Below are positions 44,596 through 55,900 of a DNA stretch of 64,000 nucleotides, piece by piece. The DNA is from Amphiura filiformis (Eukaryota; Echinodermata; Ophiuroidea; Amphilepidida; Amphiuridae). Each line of letters begins with the position of its first letter. The first letter of the stretch is position 1. The notes below the pieces were generated by a model. That model did no database searches and was not told the origin of the DNA. It saw only the letters and a program-made list of their open reading frames with translations. The position numbers were made by a program, and so were the translations under genes. Location: positions 26,775,780 to 26,839,779 of the forward strand of contig NC_092646.1 in assembly GCF_039555335.1 (NCBI RefSeq). Direction: 5' to 3'.

Positions 44596-45127
44596 CCGGG
44601 GGGGGGGGCACTCCCTATCTGAAATGGCAGGGATGTGCCTCGGCCATGTTAAAAGTAGGGGGCATTCAGGTCAAATGTACAAGTTACAAAAATATGGGGT
44701 CATTCAGTACACAACCTGAATAAAAATGGGGTCATTCGGTATGAAACTTTGAAAAAAGGATGGTCATTGGGGTAACAAAAAGTAAAATGGGGGTCATTGA
44801 GTACAGGATTGCCAAAAGAGTATCATTAAGTACACATAAATAAGTGCCAAACTGCGAAAAAACAACTTGGCCACCTTGGAAATGTGAGGAGAACACAAAT
44901 ACCACCTAAATTTGGGAATTAAAAGGAGGGTCATTGGGTATAGCTGTAGCAGGAAATAGAAAAAGGGGGTCATTGAGTACATGAATTTTTTTAAAGGGGG
45001 TCATTGGGTAATAGGTAGGACCATAACACAAAAAAGGGGGTCATTGGGTACAAGCCGGTTTGAAAAAGGGGTCTATCCTGAGGCACATGATGCATATCTG
45101 TCATGGAAGTGCCCCCCCCCCCCCGGG
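44596..45127. mobile_element. CCGGGGG-ended MITE inserted in the LINE
   Basis: Left CCGGGGGGGGGGGCACTCC and right GGAAGTGCCCCCC...CCGGG are inverted. The flanks AAGTTGAC (44,588-44,595) and AAGTCGAC (45,128-45,135) form an 8-bp duplication with one change. Across the junction the LINE frame GIRGRLLRW is restored, confirming the boundaries. The interior repeats GGGGGTCATTGGGTA about eight times. Confidence 0.88.
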
Positions 45128-45165
45128 AAGTCGACCTCTAATTCCCATAGAATTAATTAGTCCAG

Positions 45166-46771
45166 GGCCTGACGGTGATGAATTTGGTGATGTGCGCCCA
45201 CAACCAATTAAAATTTATAGAAAGTCCGTGTGATTGTTTTTAATTGGCATACAGGCTGTGTCATGGTGTTGGGATGCGGTGCAATATTGAAGAAGCTTGA
45301 GAAAACACCTGGAAAACACGGAAAAGGTCATTATTTTGTTAAAACTAGAAATCTGTGGTCATGCAGGGCTATTACTAAATATGTAAATGAAAATGAAAAC
45401 ACGACAAGTTACTTGAATATCTATAAATCATAATGATAATGATTTCAAATCGAGTTCAAAATTCTGAATTTTAAGCTTACACTGTGTACTGTGTGGTACG
45501 TGGTGTGTATGTGTTTAATGTGCATTAAACACTTGAAAATGTTCTTGCAATCTTATTGGTTCTTACCCAAGTGCTATAACACGATGCTGAAAGCTGTCAC
45601 TAATATTCTACAGTGGACCTCTTTCTGTGCCAGCAGCGTAAATAGTAACCCACCGTGCGCACTGTGTTGTGCATCGAAATTGCGAGAGCGCTGGCCGCCG
45701 TATTGTGATTCACACTTTTGTTATTATTCGTCCTGTTTTAGCCTGATCGATTTTTGGAGAGGCAAAACGTTAGGCAAAATGTTTAGATTTTTCACAATGC
45801 CCTCCAAATAACCGATGCGCAGTTATTATAACCTCTAATTCAGTCACTCAATCCTCGCCAATGTTCAAATGCATTAAAACCATGTCAACCAAAAACCTCC
45901 ATGTTTAAAACAATTCTTTGTGAATAATGGTACCGTTGTTTTTTTTTATGACGTATCTGTTTCTTTAGAGCAAAATTTGCTAATCTTGATCAACCATGCT
46001 AGCAATTCGTCACAACGTGTCATTAATTGAGCAATTTTTTCGGGCGCTATACCCATCATAATACGTTGTTTATTTCCAATTTTCCATTGCTTTCCGGGAT
46101 TGCTTTACAATACATGGTGTCATGCTTCACTGATTCTGAACCAATTTGAGATAGCTCTAAGCTTTATTCTGATATCCATCGTTGTTATCAGTCGCCTGGA
46201 TTGAGGATAGACTTCTCGATCAAAGTGGGATAAATGGTAGGGGAAATAGGCAACACGTTGGAGTCGTACTGTGACGTAGCATCATAGGCGCACATTAACA
46301 GGGGGCATGTGCCCCCCCCCCAATCGATCTGAAATTGTAAAAATCCCATAGGAAAATGGCAGAAAAACTGCTTGTGTCCCCCCAATCAGATCCGGTGCCC
46401 CCCAATCATGGCCGGTGCCCCCCCCAATATGATGACCCATGCTACGCCACTGGAGTCGTATGAGTAGTTGGCCCCCCGTCGTTCAGACTGTGGCATATTA
46501 ACGTTGGTATGAAGACATTGCGGTTGCGTCGGATAAATGGCTGATAGATGACCTATTGGTCTATTTGTGATGTACGACCGAATAATGTATTGCATACATG
46601 TACGGTATGCAGACTGTTATGTGACACGATCTGGCCAAAGGAGGGATTTTTGAAAATTTGTAATTGTTCATATCTCTATGTTCATGTGTTGTATGCTTCC
46701 TGTGTTATATATTCCTCACATAAATGACCACTTCAGGTGATTGATAATTATACTTTTCTTATTGAATACAG
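45166..46771. other. Sequence upstream of GNB1L; possible 5' region
   Basis: No coding gene. A CpG-rich patch at 45,600-45,720 (TGCGCACTG, GAGAGCGCTGGCCGCCGTAT) is the only GC-rich, non-repeat stretch near the gene and could contain the promoter or a non-coding first exon. This is an inference. 46,290-46,430 has C-run-rich words (CCCCCCAATC) typical of a dispersed repeat. Confidence 0.35.
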
Positions 46772-46780
46772 ATTCATACC

Positions 46781-46843
46781 ATGCGTCCTGGTAACAGAAA
46801 TGGCAAGACCTGCACCAGACCCAGTCTTTGTATTGCGAGGTAG
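46781..46843 (+). promoter_or_regulatory. Upstream reading frame overlapping the GNB1L start
   Basis: An ATG at 46,781 opens a 20-codon frame that ends in TAG at 46,841-46,843, overlapping the GNB1L ATG at 46,800 in another frame. If this exon starts with the acceptor at 46,771, ribosomes meet this ATG first; both ATGs have imperfect contexts. It might limit translation. Confidence 0.4.
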
Positions 46844-46912
46844 CATTGATGCTGTCAACTCTGTTAGATTTTATTCACCATCAAATGGAAGTCAGGAATA
46901 TCTTCTCTCTGG
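46800..46912 (+). CDS. GNB1L: GNB1L coding exon 1
   Basis: ATG at 46,800 is the first in-frame Met before PDPVFVLRG. An acceptor (CTTATTGAATACAG) ends at 46,771, so 5' UTR is probably spliced. The exon ends CTCTCTGG with donor GTGAGTAA, phase 2. A transposon target duplication begins at donor position +5 (46,917). Confidence 0.88.
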
Positions 46913-49900
46913 GTGAGTAATTAGCCCGGATCGAGGGGCACTTCAATATGAAATGGATATAGGTGCAGGGCTGGCACTGTCACAGAAGGGGCATTCGGTG
47001 AGAGCAAAATGTAAAAAATATGGGGTCATTGGGTGAGAACATGACCTTTTTTTAAAAATGTAACCTTTGGGTGAGAGCCGAAGCAGCGCCACAAAAACCT
47101 TGAACATCGAATTTCTAGTTCTAAATGGCTTCAAATTTTCAAAATAAGTAAGGGGTGGTGCAATAATTATGTGTACTTCCGGGGTGAATTATAGGGGGGC
47201 AAAGATTTTTGGCAGGCCAAAAGGGGGGCAAGCATATTTTGGCAGGTCGAAAGGGGGGTCAAGCGATTTTTGGCAGGTCGAAAGGGGGGCAAGCAATTTT
47301 GGCACAGATATTTTGGGCACCGTTTCTATATTACGCCCTAAAAGGCGTGAGGAAAACGCTTCTGAACACGTTCAAATATGCAAAATTTCCTGCTCGCTTT
47401 CTTTCCGCATTATATGTTAAGACAATTTAAGGTTTTAAATTGGGTTCCCCAAAATCTTGCATGTGTAAGGGGGGGGGCAAAGATTTTTGGCACGTCAAAG
47501 GGGGGCAAAGGTTTTTGGCACGTCGAAGGGGGGCAAAGGTTTTTGGCACGGCCAAAGGGGGGGCAAGCGATTTTTGGCAGACCATTTTGAGAATTCACCC
47601 CCCGGGGGTACACATAATTATTGCACCACCCCTAATAAAATCAGTAATAAATGAAAGTTGCTGTTCAAATTTAACTTGTAAGGTGACAGATCAAATGGAA
47701 AATAGGGCATGTGTTCGCGAAAAAATATGGGGTCTTTGGGTGCTTTGAAAGCGACGCTGAGAAAGGTGGTCTTAACAGCCCTACATACACCCCACAGTCA
47801 AACTGGAAGTGACCTCCCCCCGGGTAATTAGCTCCTCACTAAGTTATCTGCAATGGGTTATTTTATTAATCTTTCACACTCATAGGGAGTGCGAATTTCA
47901 AATTGTGTTAGGCCAAGTAACAAAAATAATATGTATATCGTCCAGACTTTTTCAAAAATCGGTGAGGGAGGTCCTTATTATTTGTTATTGTGTTATTTTT
48001 TTACCATTCATTTCTGTGTAAAATTGCAATTGCCAAGTGTTTGTCAACACATCATAAAATCGGGGAGGCCCCCTGATATTTTTGTTATTTCCCCAAAGCC
48101 CTACCCCAAGACAGTGTTTGCAATGTGTTTATAAATGATAACCAAGAACTTTACATGCCTTTTCATCACAACAGTTTTAGAAATAAAGTAAGGGAGCAAA
48201 TAGGAAAAATAACAAAAATATTTGAAAATCTCAAAAAATCAGTGAGGGCGGGGACAATATACATAATATTTATTTTACTTGTGGCCTTACCTGAATGGGC
48301 GTTTCCATTTGAAATCTATACCCTCTTTGTGGGAGGTTAAGGTCATATCTTCTTTAGGGATGTATGGATTTTTTAAATGGATTATCCCAGTGCGGTTAGA
48401 GCAGTTAGTAAATTTTCATGGTCAATAAAACAAGTAAAAGTCTGTAGATTGATTGAGTTATCATCAACACACTGTGCTGGTTAGGGTTAGGGTATGGTTG
48501 TGATTGTGTTGATGGTAACTCAATTTTGCTAGGTCTGTACAACACAGCGGTGTACTATGGGTGTTACTCATGGAGTGATGATGAGCAAGGTGTTTTTAGA
48601 AGTGGACTTTGGAGAGAACTGCAGCTGTGGGGGGGGGGTCACATTACTGTAGGTTTTTTAATATATATTGCTCCATTACCCAGAGATGAAAGTTCACAGA
48701 ACAAGACTGTGGAATAGTCTAAGTGGAAGTAACCAATGAAGGCAATGGAATAAGTCTGTCATAGGTGACCCAATATGAATACATGTAAATGAGGTACAAT
48801 GTGGCAAATATATGGTCAGTCTGGGAACTGGCAACTAAGTACATTTAAGGGGGTACTACACCCCTGCCCAATTTTGCGCCTATTTTTGCATTTTACTCAA
48901 AAATTATAGAGCATTGATGACAAGTAAGATATGTATAGTATAGGGCAAGGACTACAACTACTGCACTGGAAATTTTATTTCAGCACAGACAACAGTTGTG
49001 AAGTTACAGTCAAAAATGAGGGAAAACCAATATTTGATCAATAAATCAATAACTACTTGTCTTGAGTTGCTGAATTTTCAGTGCAGTAGTTGTAGTCCTT
49101 GTCCCTATAATATACATATCTTACTTGTCACTAATGCGCTATAATTTGTGAGAAAAATGCAAAAATAGACATATAATTGGCCAGGGGTGTAGTACCCCCT
49201 TAAACATTTTGGGTGGAAAAAGGGAGGTTGGAGTTATGGTTGAAATTCCAAATGGAAACCATATATATATGTTGCGTGGCCTTAAAAAAAACATCAACCT
49301 GCACTTACTACATGCCTGCTTTCAAGAATAAAATAAAATTTTGAATACCAAAGTGGTAAATATTCTAACCTTTTTGCCATTGTGCAGATGTGTCAGCGGT
49401 GAAGTAAGGATTTGGAACTTATCCAGTAGAAGGTCAGAGGTCACCTTGAATGGTCACCATGGTAAGGGAATCTTGGAGTTGCAACTGCTCAAGAAAGATA
49501 AGATTCTCAGGTATGTATTCAGTTAGAGTGGGGGTGACACAGAGTGGAAGTGATATATGGTGCACACAATAACATAAGGTCATAGGTCACCTTGAATGGT
49601 CACCATGGTAGAGGAAGCTGGGAGTTACAATTGCTCAAGAAAGACAAGATTCTTAGGTATGTAAATTCAGTTAGGGTAGGGGTGACAGAGTGGGAGTGAT
49701 CTATGGTGTACACTGTACACCCACAATAACATAAGGTCAGAGGTCACCTTTAATGGTCACCATGGTAAGGGAATCTTGGAGTTCCAACTGTTGAAGAATT
49801 ACAAGATTCTTAGGTAAATATATTCAATAAGGGTGGGGTGTCACAGAGTGAGAGTGTTGACCATACCGGATGCTGACAATTGACCATACCGTTCTTGAAA

Positions 49901-52900
49901 TATAAGAATTTTACGAAACTTTTTTCAAGCCTTTCCTTGGATTCAAATATCAATCGAGGATCTCTATAGTATAATCAGAGTGCTAAGGCCATTTTGATTT
50001 AATAATTCGTCTCAAAGCCCTCGCGCGCAGTAGTAAAATCGTCTTGTTTTTTTCACGTTATTCCTGCTGGATTGAGTAAATTTCAGTTTTTTCCACTGGG
50101 TTATTTTTTCCCGATCCACCATTCAAATATCTCACATCTGACGATGTCAACATAGCCCAAAGCGTAAATCTTAATAAAAATTTCTTCCTCTGAGAGATAA
50201 AAAGGTGGTCTATTCTTCTTGCCACAGATACACAAAATTAAAGTGAAAAGAAATATTAATTGAAACCGCATTCTGTATTAGGCTTTTAACTTGGGAAGGG
50301 CTTTGAGACAAACTATTAAGATTAAAGTTTAAGATGGCCTAATTAGAGTTGGGCGACTAAGTCGCCAATAGTCGTTAGTCGCGACTATTACTGATAGTCG
50401 CGACTACGACTATTGAAAACCAAAAGTCGACTAATGCAAGTGTATTTTTGTGTTAAAAAATTACTTTAAAAGTGCCAGTTATTCGCACCAAAACCAACCA
50501 AATACTAACATATAAACTGCGAAAAATGTGAAAAAATGTTAGTCATTGTCTTACCAATAGTAACACTAACCAACAAGTAATCATAATGTCCATAAATCAT
50601 CATTAAATTGGTGTTATTGACTTGTTGTCTAACTACTTTCCCACAAGATAAAAGCCGTTAAAAAACTCAAATTACTTAGAACTGTCGAACATCTCATTAT
50701 GATTATAATTTATGCAGCGATAACAGGTGTAGCAGCGTCATAGCGTGCATGTACAGACCCAGGTTGGGTGTTTGTACCAACTACTGAAGGTATGAGATTA
50801 TTTCAACTTTGGAAAGAAACAGCGAGAACTTCCGAGAAGTGTTTTCCAAAAGGGAAAATTTAGGAAAATATTATTAGATTAGAAGTACTTTTCACGTAAT
50901 CTCAAAAAGCTCTGCTTATTGCGGTAACAGAATATTTAGAAAGCAACAGGAAAATAAACAAATTAGCTGACAAACAGTCGTAATGTTGCAATGCCACCCC
51001 TGTAGCGACAAATGCAGTAGTCTAGATGAGGTCAGGTGACGTAGGTCGGAGGTGAAAGTTAATCGTACATGCACGATGCAACACGTTCATGAGCATACCA
51101 TGGAAAATATGCACTGCCATACCGGCATGTTTACATATTTTCATGCACAGCAAAACATGGAAACGAACGAAGATCGCTATTGGAATATTGAAGGTTTGAG
51201 AAATTATATGAAGTTTCTTGTGCTGTTGCTGGAAAGTGGCAAGTGAATTTAACTGAACAGAAAAGTTAGGCCTATATTACAGCATTTTACAGTCAAATAT
51301 TTGCATCGCAAGCGTGCGATACAGTGTAGCAATTTGTATCGCAACAGTGCTGGTTTGTGTAGCAAACTGTGATGCGATGCCGGCAATCACGGGTCCTGTA
51401 ATCATGCATTATAAATACTAAATTGCCACCAATCTTTCACCCGATTTTTCAGTCCAATTTTAACCACAGATAGTCGCGACTATAGTCGTAGTCGCGACTA
51501 TTTGCTGCCGACTAGTCGACTAGGAAAAAAGTGATAGTCGCCCAACTCTAGGCCTAATCACTGCGCATCGTCAGCGCATGATGCGTCTGTTGTCATTGAT
51601 AGATATTGACTCCCTGGAAATGAGGAGGTTTCGTAAAAGTCTTTCAAACACGGAGCGGTCAATTTTCAAAATTAAAAAAATATAGCTGATATGTTCCTTA
51701 ACATCATCGGTTATTTAGTTACGTTTGGTTTATGCGTTAAAGTACTAAAAAAAATCAGTTCCCAACGAAACAGTTCTTTCAGGGACACCCTGTATAAGTT
51801 AAAGTGGTACACCTCTTCAGTCCGAAACACCATCAGTCCGAACCACCGTCAGTCCGAATATTTAGGGTTAGGGTTCCTAAACCTAATCCTAACCCTAAAC
51901 TTAACCCTAACCCTAACCCTAAAAATTTGGACTGATAGTGGTTTGGACTGATGGTGTTTCAGACTGACGGGGAGACCCCAGTTAAAGCCATATTATAACA
52001 TTTGCTGAGGAGGACGCCTCACTGAATTTTTAAAATTCTTTTTTTACGATTAAATTGTACTTATTAAACCAATATACCCTGCAAACATGAAGACTCTAGG
52101 TGCTGTAGTTTTCTCAAAATCCGCGATTTTGAATAAAACAACGAAACCGGCGCTTTATTATTACGATGGAATTATTAGTCAAACGCATACACGATGTTCA
52201 TAACACACAGTACGTACATGGCGTGCGGGACGGTGATATACACAACACAACAAAGGGTCGTGCCATAACATGACCGAAGGAGTGGTACGTATTGGCGACA
52301 TGTGCGCTGGTAGTAAATTCCAATTTACTTTGCTTTGCCGTAGTTGTTCGGCTCAAAAATAAATGGGGATATATCTGACAGTAAAAGCTAACATTTTATA
52401 GCAAAGAAATGCTAATATATTTTGTTTGAAAATGTTATATATGGCTTTAAGGTGGTTTGACACAGAGTGGTATTGATAACACCATAGCATCCAAGTGACA
52501 GATAAAGGAAACAAGTTCATTGTGTCTTAACACATCCTCTGTCTTTTTTCTTTGCACAGCCATGGACGTGATAATCAAATTCTTGTATGGGATGTTACAG
52601 AAGGACGGAAGGACATTGTATCAAGTATAGACACAGCAAGCTTCTCATTGTGCAAATGTGCTGTGCTTTCTCATGGTAAGCTTATTAATCTAAAATTATC
52701 AGAGACATTTGGCACTATTTATAGGCACCACATCAAATTTGGTCCTATAGAAAGTGTGCCCAGTTCAAGGATTCTTAACATCACTCCCTGGAGATGTAAT
52801 AAATTGTATCAAGCATAAAAATTAACAGTTGCATTGCTTTTCATCTAGATAAAAAAATTAATGCACTGTACAAATGTTCTGGGTACGATAGAACTATCGG

Positions 52901-55900
52901 TGCCTCTTCGGGCACCGATAGCTGGTCTATAGGACCAAAAAAGATGTTAGTCTTACCACTTCAGCACCATACAGACCATTCATCAGCAGGCAAAGTCCAG
53001 CATCATCTGTTATTGAGGGCAAATCATTTCATGAAGTGCACATGAAAATGCTACCCCCATTCTGCGCCTATTACCACATATCTTTTCAAAGCAGAGTCTT
53101 GACATCTGTTGTGTAAACATATAGACACCATAGAGCTGTAATTAAACCATTCAATATAGTTCCATGATAGACACAAACGGTGCATGTGCATGTGATTTGT
53201 TTGTCATGTGTGATAGAACGGCCAGCCCTCATGAATATGTGAGAAGTCTCAGCATACAAAGCACAGGGACTTTGCTTGTGGATGAATGGTCTGTATATTT
53301 TTTGTCTATGTTAGCGCATACACTGCATTAGCATGGAAGTGATGTTCTGATAAGCTGATTATTAAAACATATCATGAAAAGCTGTGAAACATCGACTCCT
53401 CATCGGGCAACCTTGATCCTTGGGTGACCCTGTTCTCTTTAGGTGATAACAGGGCATGCATGTAGACCTATGCCAAACTTTCCTGGTAGCAATTTGAAGG
53501 GCATTTAAATACCAAATTATTGTGTATGACTTTTGGGAAAATGCTAAATACATTCAGTATTAATTACACTACTTATCGGATTCCCAAAGTACTGTTTTCA
53601 TAAGTTGAGCGACATATATTGGCTTCAGAGACACATAGGTTGTATATGTATGGTTGTCCCCCCCCTGTTACAAAAAGTAAACAAACCTTGCTCTATTCCC
53701 TTTGCTTTTTATGTGAATAGAACAACAACATGTAAATGTAATAAGAGATACTTGGAAGTCCATAATTCATACCATTCTTCACAAAATGTTATGACTCCAA
53801 GGGAGACGGACACCCACCAGAAAGTGTACCCTTTGCGTCTTCTCTTGATGCTCCCACCCAATTGAAGTGACAAATCAAAGGCCTATTGTGACCCCTCACC
53901 CCTGTCAGATGATTGGCATGTCACATGTGTGTCTCAATACAACAGCAGGTTGTGTAATATAGTTCAGTGAAACGGTTAAATTCAGACCATTTTGTCAGAT
54001 TTGTGCATCATATAGGGTTTTTTGGCCCCCACATATATGTGGGGCTTATGTTATCATCCAGATGGTTGTTTGTTCCCTTGCCTGTTTCTTTGTTTGTTTC
54101 TTTGTTTGTTTGTCTGGGCGGAAGCAAATTCATTAATCCACTCTCCAGCTTAATCAGAATCACCGATCAACTTCATTATTATGTTTTCAGGGTTATTAGG
54201 AGTTAAGAAAACCTAATAATGATAATATTGATGGCTTATTTCATGATACCGTAACATATCGGATTTGTCATACAAATATCGAACTCGCCGTTGGCTCGTC
54301 CGATATTTTTATGACTCATCCGATATGTTATGGTATCATGCTCAGCCATCCAATATTATATCAAACTTGGTACGGAGATAGGGTATGGTGGCCTCATGTG
54401 CTGTAAATTTTTGTGTTGCATTATTTGCATATTTATGAATATTAATGAAGTCATTAGCATTTTTTGCCTACATTGTCGTTAATCCACTCTGCTTAAACGC
54501 AACCACTGATTAACTTCAAATATGCTACGGTGATAGTCTATGGTGGCCTCTTTAATGCAATCACCGATCAGCTTCAAACTTGGTACAGTGATAGGATATG
54601 GTGGCCTGATGTGCTGAATTGTTTTGTGTCATTTTATTTGCATATTTATGAATATTAATGAGCTCATTTGCATATTTTGCCTTCATTTTCATTAATCCAC
54701 TCTCCAGCTTAAAAGCAATCACCGATCAACTTCAAACTTGGTATTGTGATAGTATATGGTGGCCTCATCATGTGGTGTATAGTTTTGTGGGGGCCACCTT
54801 AATTACGAATCGCGTAATTCTAGTTTTGTATAGGCATGGTTGCCAGTCCCTGCAGTACCAACATGTGCTCTTGGGCAAGGAAGGTATACTTTACCTCCCT
54901 TGCTACCTCCCCCACCCAGGTGTAATAGGCAGCTGTTGCCTGTTGGGGATTATTACAATATAAATGCTGACAGAAGTTACACTGCATTTATGCCCCCCCC
55001 CCATGCCATGTTGATCTAAAATAATTCTGATATATATTGGTTCATAGAAACTTTAATTTCACTTTACTTCATAGTAACATTGTGTAAAGTGGCATCACGT
55101 CAGGTATTATTGGTTTCAATTGAAAATTTAACTGTGGGATATTGCATTTTTTTCTACAGATGACAGAAAATGTCTGATTGCTGTTGCTGGGCTAGAGAAG
55201 TCTGAGGTCAGAGTTCATGACCTTGAAAGTAAGAAGGTTATCCATCGCTTGATTCCACCGACAGAACATAAAAGCTTTGGTGAGCAAAATTTATGTAGAA
55301 TGCAACCTTTTCTTAAGAAGCCCCATTCAGAGACCCAGCAAAGACCAAGCAAAAAAAAAAAAAGCAAAATTCTGTATGTTGCTTAAATATGTTTGATATA
55401 TAGGGATAATACGGTGTAACCGCTGATCAGAAATATCAATGAAATTATGAAGGAGACTCAATGACATGGATATGTCTTTGAGATTGTGCCAATTTTGTTA
55501 CCTGAATTGTTGACTCCATTATACCCCTGTGTGGACTTTGGAAAATATTTTAACATGTTTAATATTTAAAAAGAATGTATTCATTTATTCAAGCTTTATT
55601 TTTTCATTTTTGTGTGTTTATTTTACTCTGTAGGAATGCCAATGTGCTTGAAATTCATTGATTCCAAGCAACTTGTCTCTGGTTATGAAGATGGAAGTAT
55701 TGTGGTTTGGAATTTAGAAACCAACAAGATTGGGACAGAAAAGAAGTTGCACTCAGAACCAGGTATTACATTTAAATGTTGGTTCACTTCTCAAAGTGAA
55801 CTTCTGTGGCTAAAGTATTATGAGGGTTTCGTACAGTCCAACCTCTTTTATAATCAAAGACATAATTAAAAAGACTAGTTTTCACCTGACACCACTGTCA

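Larger units (their letters stand above)
43347..45165 (-). mobile_element. 5'-truncated non-LTR retrotransposon (LINE)
   Basis: Minus-strand coding shows reverse-transcriptase motifs in order: GIRGRLLRWIQNF (split by an inserted MITE), SGVPQGSVLGPILFLLFVNDL, FQFADD (catalytic Asp pair), NPSKC, LGVTF, and after a frameshift near 44,010 the C-terminal YKCQRLVLGFKI and RLWNGIPSEL region. One in-frame TGA lies near 44,560. The 3' end reads into an (ATT)-type tail at 43,347-43,360. The motif style is of the CR1/Jockey group; I cannot fix the clade. It is 5'-truncated near 45,165. Confidence 0.85.

Noticed and set aside
51860..51921. Chromosome end
   Set aside because: The TTAGGG units are few, occur in both orientations and lie inside a gene intron, so this is an interstitial hairpin.
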